A program made the position numbers and the translations under genes. Under the pieces are notes generated by a model. The model saw only the letters and a program-made list of their open reading frames with translations, had not been told where the DNA came from and made no database searches. 8,093 bases of DNA from Deltaproteobacteria bacterium (GTDB lineage Bacteria > Desulfobacterota > Binatia > DP-6), in contig VBLD01000122.1 in the NCBI GenBank assembly GCA_005879205.1, forward strand, positions 1-8,093, read 5' to 3'. This document shows positions 1-5,604 of this stretch, piece by piece. Position 1 is the first letter of the stretch. Each line of letters opens with the position of its first letter.

Positions 1-77
1 CGATGCTACGCGTCGACGACCACGAGTACGCGATGGCCGTGGTGCAGGACGAGGTCGAGTTGGTCAGGTCGGGTTGA
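1..77 (+). CDS. 3' end of an unidentified upstream gene (partial)
   Basis: An open frame entering from the left edge (codons in phase with position 3) ends at TGA 75-77 and reads ...VVQDEVELVRSG at its C-terminus. Only about 25 residues are visible, acidic and hydrophilic, and I recognise no family. The stop lies 2 bp before the ATG of the asparagine-synthetase-like gene, so the two are probably co-transcribed and translationally coupled. The neighbouring frame is also open to the left edge, so this call rests mainly on the tight stop/start junction. The gene could equally be a shadow frame. Confidence 0.4.
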   Translation, partial: MLRVDDHEYAMAVVQDEVELVRSG

Positions 78-79
78 GC

Positions 80-1906
80 ATGCACACGATGCTCGTGCTT
101 GCCGGCTGGCCGGACCACGAGCCACCTGAGGGGGGGTGGAGGGGTGCGGACCTCACCGGCCGTGCCCTGCTGCTGGCGCACCTGGCCGGGGCGGTGGGTC
201 CGAACCCGCCGATAGGCATCAGCGAGGACCATTCCGTGCGGGTGGTCCTCGCCGGCAAGCTCTACAACCGCCGCGAGCTCACCGTGGCCCTCGGCGGGCG
301 GCACGACGTCCGCGGCCAGGACGACGCCGAGATCGTCGCGCATCTCTACGAGGAGCGCGGGCTCAAGTGCGTGAAGGCGCTGCGTGGTGCCTTCGCTCTC
401 GCCCTCTGGGACGCGCGGCGGGGAAGGCTCCTGCTGGCGCGTGACCACCTGGGGCTCGTGCCGCTCTTCTTCGCCGTCGACGGCCACCGGCTGGCCGCGA
501 GCTCGGCGCTGCGCGCCCTGGTCACCTTGCCAGGGCTCGCGACGGCGTGGGACGCGGCGGCGCTCGATGCCTTCCTCACCTTCGGCTTCGTGCCGCCACC
601 CGCCACGCTGCATCCCGCCATCCGCCAGCTCGCGCCCGCCGAGCTCGCGATCTGGGAAGGCGGGCGTCTGAAGCTCCAGCGATACTGGCATCTCACGTTC
701 CCCGAGCGGCGGCTCGCCGGCGCGGAGGCGGCGACGCTGGTGCGCGAGCAGGCGCGCGAGGCGATCCGCCTGCGCCTCGCCGGGGTGGTGATCGGACTCC
801 TGCTCTCCGACGGACTCGATGCGGCCGCTATTCTGGCGCTCGTCGCTGCCGACCAGCGCCCGCCCGCCGGCGCCTACACCGCGACCTTCGCAGGGGAGGG
901 ACGCGGCGCGGCCCGGCTGGCGGCGCAGCTCGGGGTGGCGCACGTCCCCGTCGACGAGCCGCCGGACTGGCCGGCTGCCATCGAGCGCCTGCTCGCCGCG
1001 CACGCCGGCCCCGGCGCGAGCCTCGACGAGCCGGTCCTCGCGCTCGCCGCGGCCCGCGCCGCGACCGACGTCCGCGTGGCCCTCGCGGGCACCGGCGGCG
1101 AGGAGGTTTTCGGTGGCTCCGCGCCGGCCCGCGCCGCGGCGCGCGTCCGACACTACACGAGCCTCCCCACCTTCGCGCGCGAGATCATCGAGATGTCGCG
1201 CCGTGCGGCGCCGGCGCTCTGCTCGCCGGCCGTCCACGCGACGATCGACGGCGCCCGGCTCGCGCCGCTCGAGATCTACGCCCGGAGCGTGAGTCTCGTG
1301 ATGCCCGAGGAGCGCGCCTCGCTCTATACGCCCGAGGCGCTCGAGGCCATGGGAGAAGCCATGCCCTGGCGGCTGCTCGCGGCCCTCTTCGCCGACGCGG
1401 CGGCGGCCGGTGCCACGGACTCCGAGGACGCCCTCCACTACGTGGAGATGGCGTTTCGACTCCCTGCGCGCGCGACCATCGTCGCCGCGGCGGCTGCCGA
1501 GGGGCTCGAGCTACGGCTCCCCTTCGCCGATCATCGGCTGGCGCAGATCGCCGCCAGCACGCCGCCAACGAAGCGAGGCAGCGTGCGCCGACGACAGCTC
1601 CTGCTCGACGCCGCGATGGCGACCCTCCTGCCGCGCGCGGTCCGCGCCGCCCCACATCGGGATCCGGGACCGCCGCCGGCGGCCTGGCGGGAAGGCGCGC
1701 TCAGGGACCTCGCCGAGGAGGTTCTGGCACCGAGCCGCCTCGCCGCGCAGGGCGTCTTCCGGCCCGACCACGTCAATCGACTCTGGCGCGAACACCTGGC
1801 AGGCGAGCACGATCACGGTCGCCGCCTCTGGAGCCTGCTCATGGCAACGCGCTGGCTCGAGGGTCGCGCGGTGGCGGCGGCGTCTGCGACGCGCGCGGCG
1901 GGGTGA
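80..1906 (+). CDS. Asparagine synthetase (AsnB)-like protein with degenerate active sites
   Basis: The 608-aa protein has the two-domain AsnB layout: an N-terminal class II glutamine amidotransferase-like domain (about 1-200) and a C-terminal PP-loop ATPase/synthetase domain (about 215-600). Fold signatures are RGAFALALWD (102-111), ARDHLGLVPLFF (120-131) and LRLPFADHRLAQIA (about 478). Known family members transfer glutamine-derived ammonia to an ATP-activated carboxylate. Here the start aligns as MLVLAGW against the usual MCGIAGI, so the Cys nucleophile is Leu. The NGEIYN Gln-binding motif is AGKLYN, SGGxDS is SDGLDA (243-248), SGDGGDE is AGTGGEE (336-342), and the C-terminal KYLLR-type motif is RQLLL. 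The family is clear but asparagine synthesis is unlikely, so it may be a pseudoenzyme or repurposed. ATG 80 is chosen, 2 bp after the upstream stop; TTG 74 and ATG 89 are alternatives. There is no clear Shine-Dalgarno. It converges on the SRPBCC gene with a 17-bp gap. Confidence 0.85.
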   Translation: MHTMLVLAGWPDHEPPEGGWRGADLTGRALLLAHLAGAVGPNPPIGISEDHSVRVVLAGKLYNRRELTVALGGRHDVRGQDDAEIVAHLYEERGLKCVKALRGAFALALWDARRGRLLLARDHLGLVPLFFAVDGHRLAASSALRALVTLPGLATAWDAAALDAFLTFGFVPPPATLHPAIRQLAPAELAIWEGGRLKLQRYWHLTFPERRLAGAEAATLVREQAREAIRLRLAGVVIGLLLSDGLDAAAILALVAADQRPPAGAYTATFAGEGRGAARLAAQLGVAHVPVDEPPDWPAAIERLLAAHAGPGASLDEPVLALAAARAATDVRVALAGTGGEEVFGGSAPARAAARVRHYTSLPTFAREIIEMSRRAAPALCSPAVHATIDGARLAPLEIYARSVSLVMPEERASLYTPEALEAMGEAMPWRLLAALFADAAAAGATDSEDALHYVEMAFRLPARATIVAAAAAEGLELRLPFADHRLAQIAASTPPTKRGSVRRRQLLLDAAMATLLPRAVRAAPHRDPGPPPAAWREGALRDLAEEVLAPSRLAAQGVFRPDHVNRLWREHLAGEHDHGRRLWSLLMATRWLEGRAVAAASATRAAG

Positions 1907-1923
1907 GCTTCCGGCGTGGCGAC

Positions 1924-2367
1924 TCAGGCGCGGGCGCGCGACTCGACGGCCTGGCGGAACTCCTCGACCGACTCCTGGAGCGCCCGCTTCTCGAACGTGC
2001 TGCGGAGGAAGCCGGGGACCCAGAACCCGATGTCGATCGCCTGGGTGCATGTCGCCTTGGTCCGGCCGTCGGCAGGAGTGAAGGTGTACGACCCCTGGAC
2101 GTCGCGGACGTCGCCCTCGACCAGATGCCAGCGCGCGCCGTGCGGTGCATCGTAGGTGTAGTCGAGGACGTAGCGGATCGTCTTGAGCTTCATGTCGAGC
2201 GCGAAGGCCACGCGTCGCCCGAGGCCGTCGGGGTGGCGTTCGAGGACGCGACATTCCGAGATCGGCGACGACCACCGGGGATACGCCTCGAAGTCGGTGA
2301 GCACGGCGAAGCAGTCGGCTGGCGAGGCCGCGACGAGGGTGGAGTAGGACTGGGTGTACTCGCTCAT
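1924..2367 (-). CDS. SRPBCC (START/polyketide-cyclase-like) family protein
   Basis: The 147-aa protein matches the helix-grip SRPBCC superfamily, close to the Polyketide_cyc/COQ10 branch. It opens with a beta strand (YTQSYSTLVAAS), then the characteristic helix with CFAVLTDFEAYPRW (19-32) and the turn VLERHPDGLGRRV (41-53). It ends with IDIGFWVPGFLRSTFEKRAL (111-130) leading into the long C-terminal helix that closes the hydrophobic cavity. The length is normal for a single-domain member, with no signal peptide or membrane segment, so it should be cytosolic. Such proteins bind hydrophobic ligands; the ligand cannot be told from sequence. The frame is open upstream to 2493, but the start at 2367 is preferred: homology begins there, a GAGG Shine-Dalgarno (complement of 2374-2377) lies 6 bases upstream, and a promoter-like element would be interrupted by the longer version. 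It is transcribed divergently from mtnA. Confidence 0.85.
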   Translation of the reverse strand: MSEYTQSYSTLVAASPADCFAVLTDFEAYPRWSSPISECRVLERHPDGLGRRVAFALDMKLKTIRYVLDYTYDAPHGARWHLVEGDVRDVQGSYTFTPADGRTKATCTQAIDIGFWVPGFLRSTFEKRALQESVEEFRQAVESRARA

Positions 2368-2400
2368 CGATATCCTCGCCCCCCAACTCGGGGCGCGCGG

Positions 2401-2430
2401 ACGATACCGAGGCGGCGGCCGCGAGGTCAA
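2401..2430 (-). promoter_or_regulatory. Putative sigma70-type promoter of the SRPBCC gene
   Basis: On the - strand, TTGACC (2430-2425) is followed after 18 bases by TATCGT (2406-2401). The predicted transcript start is near 2394, about 27 bases before the ATG at 2367, leaving room for the GAGG ribosome-binding site. The -35 matches consensus at five of six positions and the -10 at four of six. It sits in the divergent region shared with mtnA. Confidence 0.45.
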
Positions 2431-2458
2431 GGCGAGGCGTCCTGTCGTGTCGTTGCCC

Positions 2459-2487
2459 TGTTGCCTCGCAAACGATTCGGGTATGCT
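2459..2487 (+). promoter_or_regulatory. Weak putative promoter of mtnA
   Basis: TATGCT (2482-2487) resembles a -10 box. Upstream, TGTTGC (2459-2464, 17-base spacer) or TTGCCT (2461-2466, 15-base spacer) could serve as a poor -35. The predicted start near 2494 would give a very short leader before ATG 2511, overlapping the GGAGG at 2494-2498. The position fits, since this is the only upstream intergenic space of mtnA, but the match is weak. Confidence 0.25.
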
Positions 2488-2510
2488 CCGCACGGAGGCC
2501 GAGCTTCGCG

Positions 2511-3599
2511 ATGCCCGTCCGGACGATCGAATGGAGAAGCGGCTGCGTGGTCATGCTCGACCAGCGCGTGCTGCCGACGCGCGAGGTCTACCGCGTCTAC
2601 CGCGACTACCGGGAGGTGGCGCGCGCCATCAAGGACATGGTGATCCGCGGCGCGCCGGCGATCGGCGTCGCGGCCGCCATGGGGATCGCGCTGGGCGCCC
2701 GGACCTTGCGCGGCGCCGATCCGGCGCGCGACTTCGAGCGGTTGTGCCGCGCATTCGCGTCCACCCGCCCCACCGCGGTGAACCTCTTCTGGGCCATCCA
2801 GCGCATGCGACGGGTCTTCACCCGCAACCGGCACCGCCCGCCCGACACCATCCGCACGCTGCTCGAGCGCGAGGCGCTGGCGATCCACGACGAGGACATC
2901 GCGGCCAATCGCGCCCTGGGCGCGCATGGCGCGCAACTCCTGGAGGACGGCGCCACCGTCCTCACCCACTGCAACGCCGGGGCGCTGGCCACGGCCGGCT
3001 ACGGCACCGCGCTCGCCATCGTGCGCGCGGCCGTCGAGGCGGGCAAGCGCATCCAGGTGATCTCGTGCGAGACGCGGCCCTTCCTGCAAGGCGCACGGCT
3101 CACGGCCTGGGAGCTCAAGAAGGACCGTATCCCCGTGACGCTGATCACCGACAACATGGCGGGCCATCTGATGCAGCGCGGGCGCGTGAGCTGCGTGATC
3201 GTCGGCACCGACCGCACGGCGGCCAACGGCGACGTCGCCAACAAGATCGGGACGTATCCCCTCGCCGTGCTGGCGCACCGGCACGCGATCCCGTTCTACG
3301 TTGCGGCTCCCATCTCCTCGATCGACCTCGCGTGTCCGCACGGCGACAAGATCCCGATCGAAGAACGTGCCCCGCGCGAGGTGACGCACGTGCTCGGGCG
3401 ACAGGTGGCGCCGAGCGGCGTCCGCGTCCTGAACCCCGCGTTCGACGTGACCCCGAACGAGCTGGTCACGGCGGTCGTCACCGAACGCGGCGTCGCGCGC
3501 CAGCCCCTCGGCCGCACCCTCCCGCGGCTCGTCCAGGGCGCCGAGGCCAGGCCCGAACGAAAGGCCGAGGCACGGCGGGCGCGGGCGCGCCGGCGCTGA
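2511..3599 (+). CDS. mtnA: S-methyl-5-thioribose-1-phosphate isomerase
   Basis: This 362-aa protein is a clear MtnA. The enzyme converts 5-methylthioribose-1-phosphate to 5-methylthioribulose-1-phosphate in the methionine salvage pathway, in the cytosol. Visible signatures are TIEWRSG (5-11), VIRGAPAIGVAAA (44-56), THCNAGALATAGYGTA (152-167) with the catalytic Cys at 154, ISCETRP (184-190), and GTDRTAANGDVANKIGTY (232-249) with the catalytic Asp at 234. The last three separate it from eIF2B-type relatives. ATG 2511 is chosen because the conserved N-terminus begins there; GGAGG at 2494-2498 has a long 12-base spacing. The last roughly 20 residues, after about 341, are an Arg/Ala-rich basic tail beyond the usual end of the family, probably disordered. 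No other salvage gene is visible, so the pathway must be encoded elsewhere. A DUF6941-like gene follows after 15 bp. Confidence 0.96.
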   Translation: MPVRTIEWRSGCVVMLDQRVLPTREVYRVYRDYREVARAIKDMVIRGAPAIGVAAAMGIALGARTLRGADPARDFERLCRAFASTRPTAVNLFWAIQRMRRVFTRNRHRPPDTIRTLLEREALAIHDEDIAANRALGAHGAQLLEDGATVLTHCNAGALATAGYGTALAIVRAAVEAGKRIQVISCETRPFLQGARLTAWELKKDRIPVTLITDNMAGHLMQRGRVSCVIVGTDRTAANGDVANKIGTYPLAVLAHRHAIPFYVAAPISSIDLACPHGDKIPIEERAPREVTHVLGRQVAPSGVRVLNPAFDVTPNELVTAVVTERGVARQPLGRTLPRLVQGAEARPERKAEARRARARRR

Positions 3600-3614
3600 C
3601 GCTGCCGGCCGCGC

Positions 3615-4019
3615 ATGCGCGTCAGCCTCGCGCTCCTGGCCGACTACTCGAACGTTTCGCGCGAAGGCAAGCTCAATATCCTCGGCATCTTCGACACGAT
3701 CTACGCGCCGCGATTTCCCACCACACACGCCCACCTGCAGCTCGTCGTCCGCTTCGAGGCCGAGGCGCGGGAGGCCGGCAGCAGCCGGCAGGTCGAGGTG
3801 CAGTTCCGGACGCAGGACGGCACCGTGCTCTTCCGCCTGCCCGGGGCGATGACGGTGCAGCCGGGCGAGCTGGGTGAGAACATCCGCACCGACCACATCC
3901 TGAACGTGACCAACTTGAACTTCGAGCGTCCGGGGCGTTACGCCTTCGACGTCCTCGTCGACGGACAGGTCGCGGCGACGGTCCCGCTCCGGGTGGAGGA
4001 AATCCCGGCGCGGCACTAG
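3615..4019 (+). CDS. Conserved small protein, DUF6941-like
   Basis: This 134-aa protein resembles a widespread bacterial family of unknown function that I recall as DUF6941-like. The N-terminal signature is LLADYSNVSREGKLNILGIF (7-26), followed by DTIYAPRFP and then strands such as LQLVVRFEAEA (41-51) and VEVQFRTQDGTVLFRLPG. It ends with NLNFERPGRYAFDVLVDGQ, which suggests an all-beta sandwich. There is no signal peptide or membrane segment. Its position 15 bp after mtnA on the same strand suggests co-transcription, but no functional link to methionine salvage is known to me. The ribosome-binding site is not obvious. The TAG stop at 4017-4019 is part of an AGGAGG sequence. The coding call is firm, while the family name is from memory and function is unknown. 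Confidence 0.8.
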   Translation: MRVSLALLADYSNVSREGKLNILGIFDTIYAPRFPTTHAHLQLVVRFEAEAREAGSSRQVEVQFRTQDGTVLFRLPGAMTVQPGELGENIRTDHILNVTNLNFERPGRYAFDVLVDGQVAATVPLRVEEIPARH

Positions 4020-4041
4020 GAGGAGCACCATGCGGGTCGTC

Positions 4042-4063
4042 CCGCGTCGGGCTGCGCGGTTTT
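4042..4063 (+). terminator. Weak rho-independent terminator candidate after the mtnA unit
   Basis: CCGCG (4042-4046) and CGCGG (4055-4059) form a 5-bp stem around an 8-base loop, directly followed by TTTT (4060-4063). It lies 23 bases after the stop of the DUF6941-like gene and before the response regulator, where a terminator is expected. The stem and T-tract are short. A competing hairpin, GCGGG/CCCGC at 4032-4045, overlaps it. Confidence 0.35.
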
Positions 4064-4093
4064 CACGATTGACCCCTCGCCCCCCTCGCCACG

Positions 4094-4978
4094 ATGATGC
4101 CGGGCCGTATGGCCAACGACTGGTACAATCGAAGCGCGGATTCCGGCGACGACGGCACGCAGGCTCTGGCGGCCGAGCGACGGCCGGAGGCCGAATCCAG
4201 GGGAACGGTCGTCGAGACCAGCGCGCCGCCGCGAGTCTTCGTCGTGAATCACAACGAGGCGGCGCGCGAGGGACTGCGCCAGCTCTGCGCGTCGGTGGGG
4301 CTCGCCGTCGAGACCTATCCCACCGCCGAGGCCTTCCTCGAGGCACTCGACGGGCGCCGGCCGGGCTGTCTCCTGCTCGAGGTCTGCCTGCCGGGCATGG
4401 GTGGGTTCGGACTCCAGCGCGAGCTCAGCGCCCGCAAGATCGGGCTCCCGATCGTGTTCGTCACCGGCTACGGCGACGTGCAGACGGCGGTGGACGCGCT
4501 CCGGGCGGGTGCATTCGACTACTTCGAGGAGCCGTTCAGCCGCCAGCTGCTCCTCGACCGTGTCCATCAGGCCCTCGAGATGGACCGGGCCATCTCCCGC
4601 ATGGAGACGCAGCGCGCCGACTTTGCCGGGCGCCTCGCAGGGTTGACGCCGCGCGAACGGGAGGTGATGGACCTGGTCGTCGACGGCAAGACGAACAAGG
4701 AGATCGCCGGAGCACTGGTGGTGCGCGAAAAGACCGTCGAATGCCATCGCGCCAACCTCATGCGGAAGCTCTCGGTCGAGTCACTGGCCGCGCTGATTCG
4801 CCTCGTCCTCACCGTCGATCCCGAGAGGTCTCCGCGCTCCTCGAACTGCCGGGCGCCGTGGATCCTCTTCTGGCTCCTCGCGAGCCTCCCGTCCCTCATG
4901 TCGGGATTGATGGACGATGTGCTGCCCGACCTGCCCGAGCTCGCGATGGGGCTCGCCTCGTCGCTGGGCTTCGCCTGA
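4094..4978 (+). CDS. FixJ/LuxR-family response regulator with a degenerate (pseudo) receiver
   Basis: The 294-aa protein has a receiver domain (about 47-165), a linker helix, a LuxR/GerE helix-turn-helix (about 183-240) and a hydrophobic tail. The receiver aligns closely with FixJ regulators (ETYPTAEAFLEAL, PGMGGF, FVTGYGDVQTAV). Mapped by FixJ spacing, the acidic pair is N52/H53, the phospho-Asp is E96, and the conserved Lys is E146, while T124 and an aromatic Y143 remain. The DNA-binding half is canonical: LTPREREVMDLV (184-195), NKEIA (201-205), KTVECHRANLMRKL (213-226). It therefore probably binds DNA without phosphorylation control. Residues 254-294 extend past the usual FixJ end and contain a strongly hydrophobic stretch (PWILFWLLASLPSLMSGLM). 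Start is uncertain: ATG 4094, 4097 or 4109, none with a good ribosome-binding site. All leave about 40 or more residues before the receiver. No histidine kinase is visible nearby. Confidence 0.9.
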   Translation: MMPGRMANDWYNRSADSGDDGTQALAAERRPEAESRGTVVETSAPPRVFVVNHNEAAREGLRQLCASVGLAVETYPTAEAFLEALDGRRPGCLLLEVCLPGMGGFGLQRELSARKIGLPIVFVTGYGDVQTAVDALRAGAFDYFEEPFSRQLLLDRVHQALEMDRAISRMETQRADFAGRLAGLTPREREVMDLVVDGKTNKEIAGALVVREKTVECHRANLMRKLSVESLAALIRLVLTVDPERSPRSSNCRAPWILFWLLASLPSLMSGLMDDVLPDLPELAMGLASSLGFA

Positions 4979-4982
4979 GGAG
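4977..4982 (+). promoter_or_regulatory. Ribosome-binding site of the DUF3455 gene
   Basis: GAGGAG, 7 bases before ATG 4990, overlaps the TGA stop (4976-4978) of the response regulator. The arrangement suggests translational coupling of the two genes and fixes the DUF3455 start, which otherwise sits in a much longer open frame running back to 4030. Confidence 0.7.
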
Positions 4983-4989
4983 TGCGTCG

Positions 4990-5604
4990 ATGAATCGCCG
5001 AACGTGTCCGATGCTCTGGGCGGCGGTCTGGCTCGTGGGCGCGTCGCTCTCACACGCCTCCCCGAGGACCGACCGCGCGCCACAGGTGCCGGAGAGCCTG
5101 AAGGTGCCGGCCGGCAACCAGGCGATCTTCCACGCGCGCGCCACCGGCGTGCAGATCTACGTCTGCAATGCCGTGGCGACAGACCAGACGCAGTTCGCCT
5201 GGAGCTTCAAGGCACCGGAAGCGAAGCTGCTCGACGCTCGCGGGAAGGTCGTCGGCAGTCACTACGCCGGGCCGACGTGGGAGAGCGCGAAGGGCAGCAA
5301 GGTGGTCGGCGCGATGCTGCAGAACGCGCCCGCGCCGGACCCCGAGGCGATTCCCTGGCTGCTGCTGCAGGCGAAGTCGACGACGGGCCCGGGCCTCTTC
5401 GACCGCGTGACCTTCGTTCAGCGCGTGAGCACCGGCGGCGGCAAGGCGCCGACCACCGGGTGCGACGCCGCTAACGTCGGCCACGAAGTGCGCGTGCCTT
5501 ACACCGCCGAGTACTTCTTCTACCGCGGTACGACCGCGGCTCCGCGGGTCACTGCCCGCGAACCGTCGTCGTCACGACGCCGTTCTTCTGGACGCAGGTC
5601 GTGA
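4990..5604 (+). CDS. Secreted DUF3455 domain protein
   Basis: This 204-aa protein starts with a Sec-type signal peptide (MNRR, hydrophobic 8-22, probable cleavage after SHA at 23). DUF3455 follows: VPAGNQAIFHARATGVQIYVC (39-59), FAWSFKAPEAKLLD (69-82), VGSHYAGPTWE (88-98), IPWLLLQA (121-128), VTFVQRVSTGGG (140-151), GCD (157-159) and VPYTAEYFFYR (169-179). The family has no assigned function to my knowledge; export to periplasm or outside is inferred from the signal peptide. Family members usually end at about YxFYR. Here the frame continues 25 residues as a Ser/Arg-rich tail that overlaps the convergent monooxygenase gene, suggesting loss of the original stop. It lies 11 bp after the response regulator and is probably in one operon with it. 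Confidence 0.9.
   Translation: MNRRTCPMLWAAVWLVGASLSHASPRTDRAPQVPESLKVPAGNQAIFHARATGVQIYVCNAVATDQTQFAWSFKAPEAKLLDARGKVVGSHYAGPTWESAKGSKVVGAMLQNAPAPDPEAIPWLLLQAKSTTGPGLFDRVTFVQRVSTGGGKAPTTGCDAANVGHEVRVPYTAEYFFYRGTTAAPRVTAREPSSSRRRSSGRRS
5523..5560. terminator. Tandem hairpins between convergent genes
   Basis: Two perfect stem-loops lie side by side. CCGCGGT/ACCGCGG (5523-5529 with 5533-5539) has a 7-bp stem and a 3-base loop. CGCGGG/CCCGCG (5543-5548 with 5555-5560) has a 6-bp stem and a 6-base loop that includes the monooxygenase stop codon (5549-5551). The position is right for bidirectional termination of the DUF3455 and monooxygenase genes. No T-tract follows on either strand, so intrinsic termination is not certain. 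Confidence 0.4.

Noticed and set aside
80..1906. Lasso-peptide cyclase or beta-lactam synthetase as the identity of the Asn-synthetase-like gene
   Set aside because: Those enzymes also lack the N-terminal Cys but need an intact SGGxDS ATP loop, which here is SDGLDA. No precursor peptide, RRE/PqqD-like or transglutaminase-like gene is visible, although the left neighbour is cut off.
547..2643. A 698-codon open frame on the + strand across the Asn-synthetase and SRPBCC genes
   Set aside because: Its product is Arg/Ala/Pro/Gly low-complexity sequence with no family signature. It is a shadow frame of GC-rich coding DNA.
4124..4129. TACAAT -10-like box near the response regulator start
   Set aside because: No -35 at suitable distance (TTGACC at 4069-4074 is 49 bases away), and it lies inside the probable coding sequence.
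2427..4346. A 639-codon open frame on the - strand opposite mtnA and the DUF6941-like gene
   Set aside because: No recognisable domain and composition typical of an antisense shadow, while the + strand genes beneath it have clear family motifs.
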